From Pseudomonas sp. BN417 (GTDB lineage: Bacteria; Pseudomonadota; Gammaproteobacteria; Pseudomonadales; Pseudomonadaceae), in NCBI RefSeq assembly GCF_029871205.1, contig NZ_SSOJ01000120.1:1-43172 (forward strand): a stretch of DNA of 43,172 bases, given 5' to 3'. A program made the position numbers and the translations under genes. This document shows positions 35,802-43,172 of this stretch, piece by piece. The notes under the pieces are model-generated. The model did no database searches. It had not been told where the DNA came from and worked only from the letters and a program-made list of their open reading frames with translations. Every line of letters starts with the position of its first letter. The stretch's first letter is position 1.

Positions 35802-35935
35802 TGTGGGGGCGAATTCATTCGCGAAAGTCCGCGGGCTCGCCCGTCGGATCTGTCGGGTGGACAGCGCTCTTTTGTCCACCAGGTCTGCCATGCCGAACGC
35901 CGATGGTGGATCGGTGAAGCGTGATCCACCCTACG
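35802..35935. repeat. Cluster of intergenic palindromes between sutA and the HAD gene
   Basis: 35802-35823 is the TGTGGGGGCGAATTCATTCGCG repeat. 35855-35880 (GGTGGACA ... TTGTCCACC) and 35905-35930 (GGTGGATC ... GATCCACC) are two inverted repeats that end in CCTAC. They fill the gap between convergent transcripts. Confidence 0.8.
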
Positions 35936-35950
35936 AGAGAGGCTCTTCCC

Positions 35951-36655
35951 TCAATGCCAGCGCGCCAAGCGCGCCAGCACGCCGGGCAGCTCGGCCAGGC
36001 TGGTGATTTCCGCATCCGGCAGCTGCTCGCCGCTCCACTCCTTGCCAAGGGGATTGAACCAGATGGCGCGCAGGCCGGCGCGGCGTGCGCCTTCGATGTC
36101 GTCGGCCGGATGGTCGCCGATGTGCACGGCTTCCCCTGCGCTGACCCCGCCCCGCTTGAGCGCTTCGAGGAAGGGCACCGGGTCCGGCTTGCCGATGCCC
36201 AGTTCCTCGGCGCAGAGGGCGAACTTGAAGTAGTCGGCCAGGCCCAGGCGGCGCACGTCGGCATTGCCGTTGGTGATCACCCCCAGGCTATAGCGGTTGG
36301 CCAGGCGCTCCAGGGTGGGCACGGTGTCGGGGAAGAAGGTGATGCGGTGACGCGCGTGGAGCATGGCTTGGAAGGCACCTTCGGCCAGGTCTACGGCGTC
36401 CTCGGCGGAATAGCCGACGCCCTGCAGCGCGCGGCGCAGGGTGCGCCGGCGCAGCTCGCTGAGGCGGTGCTTGAGGGCCGGCTCGGCGGCCAGGACCTCG
36501 GCGCGTATGGCCCAGAGGTGCTCCACCGGCAGGGTTCCCAGGGCTGGGGTGTGTTCCATCAGCCAGTCGCGCATGGCCGTTTCGGCACCCTCGATTACAG
36601 GGCGGTTGTCCCAGAGGGTGTCATCCAGGTCGAAGGTGATCAGTCGGATGCTCAT
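35951..36655 (-). CDS. yigB: HAD-family hydrolase (YigB-like phosphatase)
   Basis: 234 aa. Motif [10 protein letters not shown] (nucleophile Asp), motif [11 protein letters not shown], the Lys in GIGKPDP, and motif [19 protein letters not shown] are all present with a C1 cap between. YigB-type enzymes dephosphorylate FMN and related small phosphoesters. It overlaps xerC by ATGA (36652-36655), the classic dapF-DUF484-xerC-yigB gene order. Confidence 0.92.
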   Translation of the reverse strand: MSIRLITFDLDDTLWDNRPVIEGAETAMRDWLMEHTPALGTLPVEHLWAIRAEVLAAEPALKHRLSELRRRTLRRALQGVGYSAEDAVDLAEGAFQAMLHARHRITFFPDTVPTLERLANRYSLGVITNGNADVRRLGLADYFKFALCAEELGIGKPDPVPFLEALKRGGVSAGEAVHIGDHPADDIEGARRAGLRAIWFNPLGKEWSGEQLPDAEITSLAELPGVLARLARWH

Positions 36656-37548
36656 TCGTCCGCTCCGCGTCGCTTGGCCCTGGGGTGGGCCTGGTCGTAG
36701 ACCGAGGCCAGGTGCTGGAAGTCCAGGTGGGTGTAGATCTGGGTGGTGGAAATGTCGGCGTGGCCGAGCAGTTCCTGGACCGCCCGCAGGTCCTGGGACG
36801 ACTCCAGCATATGGCTGGCGAAGGAGTGCCGCAGCATGTGCGGGTGCAAATGCTGGCCCAGTTCACGAACACCGGCCTGGCGCACCCGCAGTTGGATGGC
36901 TCGTGGGGTCAGGCGGCGGCCCTGCTGGCTGATGAACACCGCCTGGTCGCCGGGGCCGGCCATGGCGCGCAGCGGGAGCCACTCGTCCAGCGCTTCGCGG
37001 GCCTTGCGCCCAACCGGCAGTTCGCGGGTCTTGTTGCCCTTGCCGCGCACGCGCACCAGGCCGGCGGCGAGGTCGAGGCCGTCGAGGTCCAGCCCCACCA
37101 GCTCGGAGAGGCGCAGGCCGGAGGAGTAGAAGAGTTCCAGCATGGCCTGGTCGCGGCGGGCGATGAAGTCGTCTTCCACGGCGCCGTCCAGCAGCTGCAG
37201 AGTGCGGTCGGCGTCCAACGCCCGGGGCAGGCGTCGGGCGCCTTTGGGGGCAGATAAGCCGTTGGCCGGGTCGTGGCGGCAGCGGCCTTCGCGGATCAGG
37301 TACTGATAGAGGCCGCGCACGGCCGAGAGCAGGCGGGCCAGGCTGCGGCTGGAGAGGCCATCCTGGTGCAGCCTTGCGACGAAGCTACGCAGGGTGCGCA
37401 CGTCCAGGTCGTTCCAGTCGGCGATGGCGAATTTCTCGCAGAGCGCGCGCACTTTCAGTAGGTCACGGTGATAGCCGTCCAGGGTGTGGGCCGAGACCTG
37501 GCGCTCGCTGCGCAGGTGGTTCAGGTAGGCATCCAGGTCGGCTTGCAT
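36652..37548 (-). CDS. xerC: Tyrosine recombinase XerC
   Basis: 298 aa. N-terminal SAM-like core-binding domain ([26 protein letters not shown]), C-terminal catalytic domain with the Arg in [28 protein letters not shown] (His-x-x-Arg), the [13 protein letters not shown] block and the nucleophilic Tyr within it. With XerD it resolves chromosome dimers at dif. The start MQADLDAYL is normal. Genomic context, not a mobile integrase. Confidence 0.96.
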   Translation of the reverse strand: MQADLDAYLNHLRSERQVSAHTLDGYHRDLLKVRALCEKFAIADWNDLDVRTLRSFVARLHQDGLSSRSLARLLSAVRGLYQYLIREGRCRHDPANGLSAPKGARRLPRALDADRTLQLLDGAVEDDFIARRDQAMLELFYSSGLRLSELVGLDLDGLDLAAGLVRVRGKGNKTRELPVGRKAREALDEWLPLRAMAGPGDQAVFISQQGRRLTPRAIQLRVRQAGVRELGQHLHPHMLRHSFASHMLESSQDLRAVQELLGHADISTTQIYTHLDFQHLASVYDQAHPRAKRRGADE

Positions 37549-37577
37549 GGGACTTCCTTGGGATGCGCGGTGTGCGG

Positions 37578-38291
37578 TTATCTCACCGAACGCAGCGGTG
37601 TGGCGAAGCGCGGCAGCACTCGGGCCAAGACTTCGGCGACATAGCCGAGGAACAGGGTGCCGAGGGAGCTCTTGTAGTGCTGCGGGTCCGGGCTGCCGAT
37701 GGCCAGCACGCCGTGCAGGCCCTGGTGCGTCAGGCTGACCACGGCGGCGGAGCCGACCTGGTCGCGCTCATCACTGCCGAAGAGGAACTCCAGCTCGTGG
37801 CTGCGCAGCACGCCGCAGATGGTCTTGCCGCCCGCGAGCAGGCCGCCGATGCTCTGGTGCGCCTCGGCTGCGCTGACGCTGCGGCCCACCGGCAGGGCGT
37901 TCTCGCTGAACAGGATGAGGCTGACGAAGGGCACCTGGAACTCATGGCGCAGGCTGTCTTCCACCGCGCCCACTACTTCCTCCAGACAGGAGGCGTCGAG
38001 CAGGTCGAGCGCCAGACGGCGGGTCTTGTCGAACAGCCGGTCGTTCTCCCGGGCCACGTCCATCAGCTGCGACAGGCGATGGCGCATCTCGATGTTGCGC
38101 TCGCGCAGCAGCTTGATCTGGCGCTCCACCAGGGACACGGCATCGCCCGGCTGGTGGGGGATGCGCATTTCGGGAATCAGCTCTTCGTGGTGGACGAAGA
38201 ACTCCGGATGGAGGCGCAGGTAGGCGGCCACGGTCTCGGCGTCGAGGTGATGCGGCTGATCCTGATCCTGATCCTGGTGCTGGTCGGTCAT
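37578..38291 (-). CDS. DUF484 (GAF-like) protein
   Basis: 237 aa. After a Gln/Asp-rich start (QHQDQDQDQ, encoded by three CTGATC-type repeats) comes [22 protein letters not shown], a coiled coil ([21 protein letters not shown]) and a GAF-like domain to the end. DUF484 proteins are always found beside xerC and dapF; the function is unknown. It overlaps the dapF stop as ATGA (38288-38291) and lies 29 bases before xerC. Confidence 0.92.
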   Translation of the reverse strand: MTDQHQDQDQDQPHHLDAETVAAYLRLHPEFFVHHEELIPEMRIPHQPGDAVSLVERQIKLLRERNIEMRHRLSQLMDVARENDRLFDKTRRLALDLLDASCLEEVVGAVEDSLRHEFQVPFVSLILFSENALPVGRSVSAAEAHQSIGGLLAGGKTICGVLRSHELEFLFGSDERDQVGSAAVVSLTHQGLHGVLAIGSPDPQHYKSSLGTLFLGYVAEVLARVLPRFATPLRSVR

Positions 38292-39118
38292 AGGCGAACC
38301 TGTCCTTCGAATACGCGGACGGCGGGTCCGGTCATCATAACGGGGTGCCCCGGGCCTGCCCACTCGATGCAGAGCCGGCCGCCCGGCAGGTCGAGTTGCA
38401 CCGGGGAGTCCATCCAGCCCTGACGGATCGCCGCTACCGCTGCGGCGCAGGCGCCGGTGCCGCAGGCCTGGGTTTCCCCCGCGCCGCGTTCCCAGACACG
38501 CAACTTGGCCAGCTTGCGGTCGACTATCTGCAGGAAGCCGACATTCACCCGTTGCGGGAAGCGCGGGTGATGTTCCAGCTTAGGCCCCAGGCTGTGCACT
38601 GGCGCAGTGGCGACGTCATCGACGCGCAGCACCGCATGGGGATTGCCCATGGAGATGGCCGCCAGTTCGACGGTCTGCCCATCCACGTCCACCGGGTAGC
38701 TCAGGGCTTCGCCGTCGGCGCTGAAGGGGATCTGCTGCGGGACCAGGCGCGGCGGCCCCATGTCCACGGTGACCTGGCCATCGGGCCGCACATCCAGCTC
38801 GATGATGCCGCCCTTGGTTTCGACGCGGATGCGCTTCTTCACCGTCAGGCGCTTGTCGAGGACGAAGCGGGCGAAGCAGCGTGCGCCGTTGCCGCATTGC
38901 TCCACTTCCGAACCATCGGAGTTGAAGATGCGATAGCGGAAGTCGACATCCGGATTGGTCGGCGCCTCGACTATCAGCAACTGGTCGAAGCCGATGCCGG
39001 TGTGGCGGTCGCCCCACTGCTTGGCGTGTTTGGGCTGGATGTGCGCGTGCTGGCTGACCAGGTCGAGGACCATGAAGTCGTTGCCGAGGCCGTGCATCTT
39101 GGTGAAGCGCAATAGCAT
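38288..39118 (-). CDS. dapF: Diaminopimelate epimerase
   Basis: 276 aa. The two catalytic Cys lie in [13 protein letters not shown] (about residue 75) and [17 protein letters not shown] (about residue 218); [12 protein letters not shown] is the usual start. It converts LL- to meso-diaminopimelate for lysine and peptidoglycan. It is 10 bases after lysA and overlaps DUF484, so the whole run is one operon. Confidence 0.97.
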   Translation of the reverse strand: MLLRFTKMHGLGNDFMVLDLVSQHAHIQPKHAKQWGDRHTGIGFDQLLIVEAPTNPDVDFRYRIFNSDGSEVEQCGNGARCFARFVLDKRLTVKKRIRVETKGGIIELDVRPDGQVTVDMGPPRLVPQQIPFSADGEALSYPVDVDGQTVELAAISMGNPHAVLRVDDVATAPVHSLGPKLEHHPRFPQRVNVGFLQIVDRKLAKLRVWERGAGETQACGTGACAAAVAAIRQGWMDSPVQLDLPGGRLCIEWAGPGHPVMMTGPAVRVFEGQVRL

Positions 39119-39128
39119 GGCTGCGCCC

Positions 39129-40376
39129 TCACTGCGGCAGCAGGCTTTCGCCGGCGTAAAGGTCTTCGATCGTTTCGCGGCGGCGGACCTCGAAGGCCTG
39201 CTCGCCGTCCACCAGCACTTCGGCGGCGCGGCCGCGGGTGTTGTAGTTGGAACTCATAACGAAACCGTAGGCGCCGGCGGAACGTATCGCCAGCAGATCG
39301 CCCTCGGCCAGCACCAGCGTGCGTTCGCGGGCGAGGAAATCGCCGGTTTCGCAGATCGGGCCGACCAGGTCGTAGGTACGTTCTTCGCCGGTATGGGGCT
39401 CTACCGGCACCACGTCCATCCAGGCGTCGTAGAGCGCCGGGCGGATCAGGTCGTTCATGGCCGCGTCGATCACGGCGAAATCCTTGTGTTCAGTGTGCTT
39501 GAGGTATTCCACCTGGGTCAGCAGCACGCCGGCATTGGCGACTATGGAACGCCCTGGCTCGAACAGCAGCGCCAGGTTGCGGCCCTGGATGCGCTGACGC
39601 ACGGCCTGGATGTAGTCGCCGGGCAGCGGCGGCTGCTCGTCGCGGTAGCGCACGCCGATGCCGCCGCCGAGGTCGAGGTGGCGGATCGCGATGCCGCGCG
39701 CTTTGAGGCGGTCGATCAGCGCCAGCAGGCGGTCGAGGGCGTCGAGGAAAGGCTCCAGGCTGGTGAGCTGGGAGCCGATGTGGCAGTCGACGCCGATCAC
39801 GTCCAGGTTCGACAGGGTGGCGGCATGGGCATAGACGGCTTCCGCTTCGTCGATGGCGATGCCGAACTTGTTTTCCTTGAGGCCGGTGGCGATGTAGGGG
39901 TGGGTGCCGGCATCCACGTCGGGGTTCACCCGCAGGGACACCGGGGCCTTCACTTCCATGGCCGCGGCCACGTTCTGCAGGCGTTCCAGCTCGTTGCGCG
40001 ACTCGACGTTGAAGCAGTGCACGCCGGCCTCCAGGGCGCGGCGCATGTCGTCGCGGCTCTTGCCGACGCCGGAGAAGACGATGCGCGAGGCATCGCCGCC
40101 CGCAGCCAGCACGCGCTCCAGCTCACCGCTGGAGACGATGTCGAAGCCCGCACCCTGGCGCGCCAGCAGGTTCAGCACGCCGAGGTTGGAGTTGGCCTTG
40201 ACCGCGTAGCAGACCATGCCCGGCGCGCCGGCGAGGGCGTCGGCATAGGCCTGGTACTGGGCCTCTATATGGGCACGGGAATAGACGTAGGTAGGCGTGC
40301 CGAACCGGGCGGCGATATCGGACAGCGCTACGCCTTCCGCGAACAGCTCACCGTCGCGGTAAGTGAAAGCGTCCAT
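39129..40376 (-). CDS. lysA: Diaminopimelate decarboxylase
   Basis: 415 aa fold-type III PLP enzyme. PLP Lys in [14 protein letters not shown], His/Gly block [28 protein letters not shown], and ICETGDFLA with the catalytic Cys. It makes lysine from meso-DAP. The start [16 protein letters not shown] is typical. It lies 14 bases after lptM. Confidence 0.97.
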   Translation of the reverse strand: MDAFTYRDGELFAEGVALSDIAARFGTPTYVYSRAHIEAQYQAYADALAGAPGMVCYAVKANSNLGVLNLLARQGAGFDIVSSGELERVLAAGGDASRIVFSGVGKSRDDMRRALEAGVHCFNVESRNELERLQNVAAAMEVKAPVSLRVNPDVDAGTHPYIATGLKENKFGIAIDEAEAVYAHAATLSNLDVIGVDCHIGSQLTSLEPFLDALDRLLALIDRLKARGIAIRHLDLGGGIGVRYRDEQPPLPGDYIQAVRQRIQGRNLALLFEPGRSIVANAGVLLTQVEYLKHTEHKDFAVIDAAMNDLIRPALYDAWMDVVPVEPHTGEERTYDLVGPICETGDFLARERTLVLAEGDLLAIRSAGAYGFVMSSNYNTRGRAAEVLVDGEQAFEVRRRETIEDLYAGESLLPQ

Positions 40377-40390
40377 GGCGACTCTCCCGG

Positions 40391-40531
40391 TCAGCGGATG
40401 TACACGTCTTTCTGGTGTTCTTTCGCTGCTTTTTCGTCGTCCGGCAGATAAAGCGGGCCTTTCTGGCCGCAGCCGGCCAGCAGACAGGCGGCGGCGAGCA
40501 GGGCGACGAAGGGGGCGTGGAGTCGCTTCAT
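40391..40531 (-). CDS. lppL: Small LptM/LppL-type lipoprotein
   Basis: 46 aa. Lipobox LLAGC (Cys 21) after a short signal, then [19 protein letters not shown]. The [10 protein letters not shown] block defines the LptM (YifL) family, which helps LptD mature for LPS export. First gene of the lppL-lysA-dapF operon as in P. aeruginosa (PA5276). The frame extends upstream to 40687 but the Shine-Dalgarno-like GGA and lipobox spacing support ATG 40531. Confidence 0.92.
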   Translation of the reverse strand: MKRLHAPFVALLAAACLLAGCGQKGPLYLPDDEKAAKEHQKDVYIR

Positions 40532-40671
40532 GACGGAATCCTTGCAGAAAACGTGAATTGTTCCGGAGTATACCGACCCCCCGACGCCTTGCCTATTCGG
40601 CGGAATTCCCGTCCGGCGTGGCCTGCGGGCCTGCGCGGGGCTAGCATTGGCCCCTGGAAAAAGGAGATCCC

Positions 40672-41715
40672 ATGGACATCGGCGCATCCCTTGCCGGCTC
40701 CGTCTCGGTCGCCTATCTGCAGGGACTGGTGGAGCACCTTGGGCAGAGCGGCGTGGCCCCGGCCGAGCTGCTCGGGCATGTGCAGCTGACCCCGGCCATC
40801 CTCGCCCAGCGCGACCAGCGCATCGCCGCCAGCGCCTACCTGGAGCTGCTCGGCCAGGCCGCGCGCCTGTCCGGCGACCCGCAGCTCGGCCTGCACCTGG
40901 GCGAGGCCGTGCGGCCCGGCTACTACGGTGTGCTGGGTTACCTGCTGATGAGCTGCGCCACCCTGGCCGACGCCCTCCATCGACAGGCGCGCTATGCGGC
41001 GCTAGTGGGAAACCTCGGCCGCGTGGAGCTGGCCGACGAACCAGTACGCGAAGGCCTGGAGCCGCAGGTGGCGCACAGTTGGCAGCCGCTTCTGCCGCAG
41101 CAGCGGGTCCTGCTGGCGGAGGAGACCCTGGCCGGTTGGGTGACCTTCGGCCGCTGGATAACCGGACTGGACATCCCGCCCACCGAGGTGCGCTTCCAGC
41201 ATCCGGCGCCGGCGGACGTCTCGGAGCACCTGCGCATCTTCCGCTGCCCGGTATCGTTCAACCAGGTGGACAACGCCCTGGTCTTTCCCCGGCGCCTGCT
41301 GTCGACGCCGCTCGGCCAGGCCGACGCCGAGGTTCGCCGCCTGTTCGATGCCTATGCCGAGCGCCTGCTCGGCGAGTTGCGCCAAGGCCATAGCGTCCTC
41401 GACCGCGCCCGCGAGTCGCTGGCCGCCCAACTGGCCGCCGAGGGGCCGGACCTGGAGCGGCTCGCCGAGGCCCTTTCCCTCAGCCCGAGAACCTTGCAGC
41501 GCCGCCTGCGGGAGGCCGGGTTATCCTTCAGCCAGCTGGTGGACGAGACTCGCCAGCAGCTGGTGCTGCACTATCTGCGCGATCCGGCCCTGGAACTGGC
41601 CGATATCGCCTTCCTGGTCGGTTTCAGCGAGCCCGGCTCCCTGGCCCGCGCCTTCCGCCGCTGGACCGGACAGAGCCTCGGCGAGTACCGTCGCCCTTCA
41701 CACCCTATGCCCTGA
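40672..41715 (+). CDS. AraC-family regulator
   Basis: 347 aa. N-terminal 'arabinose-binding-like' domain (about 20-205), the type found in OruR/ArgR-like and lipid or amino acid regulators. C-terminal double HTH ([34 protein letters not shown] ... [35 protein letters not shown]). ATG 40672 has AAGGAG upstream. I do not remember it between lppL and cyaY in P. aeruginosa, where those are adjacent divergent genes, so it may be an insertion. Target unknown. Confidence 0.88.
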   Translation: MDIGASLAGSVSVAYLQGLVEHLGQSGVAPAELLGHVQLTPAILAQRDQRIAASAYLELLGQAARLSGDPQLGLHLGEAVRPGYYGVLGYLLMSCATLADALHRQARYAALVGNLGRVELADEPVREGLEPQVAHSWQPLLPQQRVLLAEETLAGWVTFGRWITGLDIPPTEVRFQHPAPADVSEHLRIFRCPVSFNQVDNALVFPRRLLSTPLGQADAEVRRLFDAYAERLLGELRQGHSVLDRARESLAAQLAAEGPDLERLAEALSLSPRTLQRRLREAGLSFSQLVDETRQQLVLHYLRDPALELADIAFLVGFSEPGSLARAFRRWTGQSLGEYRRPSHPMP

Positions 41716-41726
41716 GGTAAACCCCG

Positions 41727-42059
41727 ATGAGTTTGAGCGAAGCCCGATTCCACGACCTGGTCGATGCCGTCCAGGAACAGGTGGAAGACGCATTCGATGA
41801 CAGTGACCTGGACATTGACCTGGAGAACAGCGCCGGCGTGCTCACCGTGCGCTTCGAGAACGGTAGCCAGGTGATCCTCAGCCGCCAGGAACCGCTGCGC
41901 CAGCTCTGGGTGGCAGCGCGTTCGGGCGGCTTCCACTTCGACTACGATGAAGCGAGCGGCCGCTGGATCTGCGACAGCAGCGACGAGCCCCTGGGCGAGC
42001 TGCTCAACCGCGTGACCCGCGAACAGGCGGGCGAAGACCTTGAGTTCGACGAACTCTGA
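41727..42059 (+). CDS. cyaY: Frataxin homologue CyaY
   Basis: 110 aa. SLSEARFHDLVDAVQEQVEDAFDDSDLDIDLENSAGVLTVRF has the acidic iron-binding helix, and PLRQLWVAARSGGFHFDYDEASGRW the conserved beta sheet. It regulates Fe-S cluster assembly. It starts 11 bases after the AraC gene and its end overlaps the next gene by 20 bases. Confidence 0.95.
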   Translation: MSLSEARFHDLVDAVQEQVEDAFDDSDLDIDLENSAGVLTVRFENGSQVILSRQEPLRQLWVAARSGGFHFDYDEASGRWICDSSDEPLGELLNRVTREQAGEDLEFDEL

Positions 42060-42243
42060 CAGCGCCTCTGCGGCACGCCACCCGTCGCCTTGTGTCCGAC
42101 GCTGCTGTCTGGATGAGACCGACGTCTGTGTAGGCTGCGGTCGAACCCTGGCGGAAATCTGCGAATGGAACCAGGCCAGCGACCCGCGTCGCCGCGAGAT
42201 CTGCGCTGCTGCCCAGCAACGGCGGCGCCCGATGCCCGGCTGA
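42040..42243 (+). CDS. DUF1289 Cys-rich small protein
   Basis: 67 aa from a TTG at 42040. The DUF1289 core SPCVRRCCLDETDVCVGCGRTLAEICEWNQASDPRRREI has six Cys that could bind metal. The function is unknown. The frame overlaps cyaY by 20 bases; the core starts at about residue 16, so the true start could be later, but no ATG is available before it. Coupling to an iron protein gene is suggestive. Confidence 0.8.
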   Translation: MSSTNSDSASAARHPSPCVRRCCLDETDVCVGCGRTLAEICEWNQASDPRRREICAAAQQRRRPMPG

Positions 42244-42320
42244 CCGCGCGGTCTTGCCAATCGCCGCCGTGCTGACGTACTGTCAGGCCTCCGGGCAAAT
42301 TGTCCGGGCAGACAAATTCT

Positions 42321-42354
42321 GAAACCCCGCCTTCGGGCGGGGTTTCGCTTTTTT
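42321..42354 (+). terminator. Terminator before rnk
   Basis: An 11-bp stem GAAACCCCGCC/GGCGGGGTTTC with a TTCG loop is followed by GCTTTTTT. It ends the AraC-cyaY-DUF1289 run. Confidence 0.92.
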
Positions 42355-42383
42355 CGAGTCACACAAGGAGTCTTGCCTTCGCC

Positions 42384-42791
42384 ATGAACACCCAGCCGAC
42401 CATCACCATTACCCGTCTCGACCTGCAACGCCTCGAGCGCCTGCTCGACAGCCTGGAGGAGTTCGGCCCCGGTGCCGAGGCGCTGGAGCGGGAGCTGGCG
42501 CGCGCCCAGGTGGTTGGCCACGACGAGGTGCCGCCAGGCGTGGTGACCATGAACTCCCGTGTGCACTGCCGCGAAGAAGGCAGCGGCAAGGACTACCACC
42601 TGACCCTGGTCTACCCGGAAGACGCGGGTGGCGAGGGCAAGGTTTCCATTCTCGCCCCGGTGGGCAGTGCGCTGCTCGGCCTGTCCGTCGGCCAGCACAT
42701 CGACTGGCCGGTTCCCGGCGGCAAGACCTTCAAGCTGACGCTGCTGGCTGTCGAATACCAGCCCGAGGCGGCCGGCGAATACAGCCGCTGA
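42384..42791 (+). CDS. rnk: Regulator of nucleoside diphosphate kinase, Rnk
   Basis: 135 aa. N-terminal helical hairpin (ITITRLDLQRLERLLDSLEEFG) and a C-terminal GreA/B-like FKBP-fold domain (VTMNSRVHCREEGSGKDYHLTLVYPEDAGGEGKVSILAPVGSALLGLSVGQHIDWPVPGG). Rnk binds RNA polymerase but lacks the GreA catalytic tip. ATG 42384 follows AAGGAG. PA5274 position. Confidence 0.93.
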   Translation: MNTQPTITITRLDLQRLERLLDSLEEFGPGAEALERELARAQVVGHDEVPPGVVTMNSRVHCREEGSGKDYHLTLVYPEDAGGEGKVSILAPVGSALLGLSVGQHIDWPVPGGKTFKLTLLAVEYQPEAAGEYSR

Positions 42792-42837
42792 TCCCCCCTC
42801 GCCGCCCCGCCGGCTCAGTCTTGCAGGGCTCTGCTGC

Positions 42838-43172
42838 CGTAGGGGCGATTTCAGTTGCTATGTCTGCGTTAGCTGTTGCAGCACCGAATAGATGCGTCTA
42901 GTACGGCTCTTTCAGACCTCCGCGCCTGCCTGATGCATCCCTCACCCCCGGCCCCCGCCCTGCGCCCCAGCCTGATCGCTGCGCGCTAAGGCGCTTATCG
43001 GCACCGGAAGCGGTGCTTCCGACAGCGTGCCTCTTCGCCCCGGAGGGCGAGGGGTGACTCGCGCCTGACAGGACGCGGTAATCCTGATGCCTGCTCATTG
43101 CCTGAACCAGTGCAGAAGAGGTGGGGCAGCGACTCTGCCCCGTCAGCAGGCCGAGCGGAAGCGTTGCGCAGG
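42838..43172 (-). repeat. Dispersed noncoding repeat, right copy (inverted, runs off the end)
   Basis: Reverse complement of the repeat at 63-312, cut by the window edge. It has about 65-80 extra bases at roughly 42955-43040, between the blocks GCGAGTCACCCCTCGCCCT and GTGAGGGATG. The insert has two hairpins, GGAAGCaccGCTTCC and GCGCcttaGCGC. No coding potential seen. Confidence 0.85.

Noticed and set aside
36652-37548. Tyrosine recombinase as a sign of an integrated element
   Set aside because: The dapF-DUF484-xerC-HAD order marks it as the housekeeping XerC.
38255-38278. CTGATC tandem repeat near the start of the DUF484 gene as a phase-variation tract
   Set aside because: It has only three six-base units; changes would stay in frame and merely alter an Asp-Gln repeat.
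42838-43172. Integron attC-like site at the GTTAGCTGTTGC core of the end repeat
   Set aside because: The core does not fit GTTRRRY/RYYYAAC with the needed spacing, and no cassette genes are nearby.

Overview
The window is about 43 kb of GC-rich chromosome from a Pseudomonas-type gammaproteobacterium. The gene order closely follows what I recall of the P. aeruginosa PA5274-PA5314 region: polyamine/alanine catabolism, cycB, xpt, rep, a GGDEF-EAL protein, MATE, LysR, betT, comM, ubiK, glnK-amtB, sutA, yigB-xerC-dapF-lysA-lptM, cyaY, rnk. That agreement supports most assignments. Species cannot be fixed by eye. No tRNA, rRNA, CRISPR array or prophage was seen.

Layout. 1-372: dispersed repeat and terminator. 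373-7150: cupin plus class III aminotransferase (- strand), divergent from a kauB/pauC-like aldehyde dehydrogenase, an MFS permease, a pauB/puuB-like FAD oxidase and the Lrp-family regulator dadR. 7309-10805: D-amino acid dehydrogenase dadA, an overlapping RidA-family gene, alanine racemase dadX, then the Xre-cupin regulator pauR. These modules fit polyamine/omega-amino acid breakdown and D/L-alanine catabolism. 10938-18847: cytochrome c5, xanthine phosphoribosyltransferase, Rep helicase, a c-di-GMP GGDEF-EAL protein, a MATE pump and a LysR regulator.

18848-27553 is the accessory part of the window. It holds a chaperone-usher fimbrial cluster, all on the - strand: major pilin, chaperone, usher, a truncated adhesin, a two-domain adhesin, then a scar of foreign DNA, a second chaperone and a second adhesin. 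Upstream of the pilin are a perfect ANR/FNR-type box and a separate 6-6-6 palindrome. Several parts of the cluster look damaged: the truncated adhesin, a second chaperone with no plausible start near its signal peptide, and a GC-rich foreign fragment. This suggests a locus being remodelled.

27554-42791: a membrane-anchored TlpA-like thioredoxin, BetT transporter, ComM ATPase and UbiK on the - strand. Then come glnK-amtB behind a recognisable sigma-54/NtrC promoter, yjbQ and sutA. Next is the - strand operon lptM-lysA-dapF-DUF484-xerC-HAD. Last, on the + strand, are an AraC regulator, cyaY, a DUF1289 protein and rnk.

The two ends of the window carry inverted copies of the same ~250-330 bp noncoding repeat, so the whole block sits between inverted repeats; this would also be expected if the window is an assembly contig that broke at a multicopy repeat. 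Intergenic regions are rich in Pseudomonas-type palindromic repeats. The most striking is a 98-bp element at 28464-28561: a perfect 23-bp stem enclosing three consecutive hairpins.
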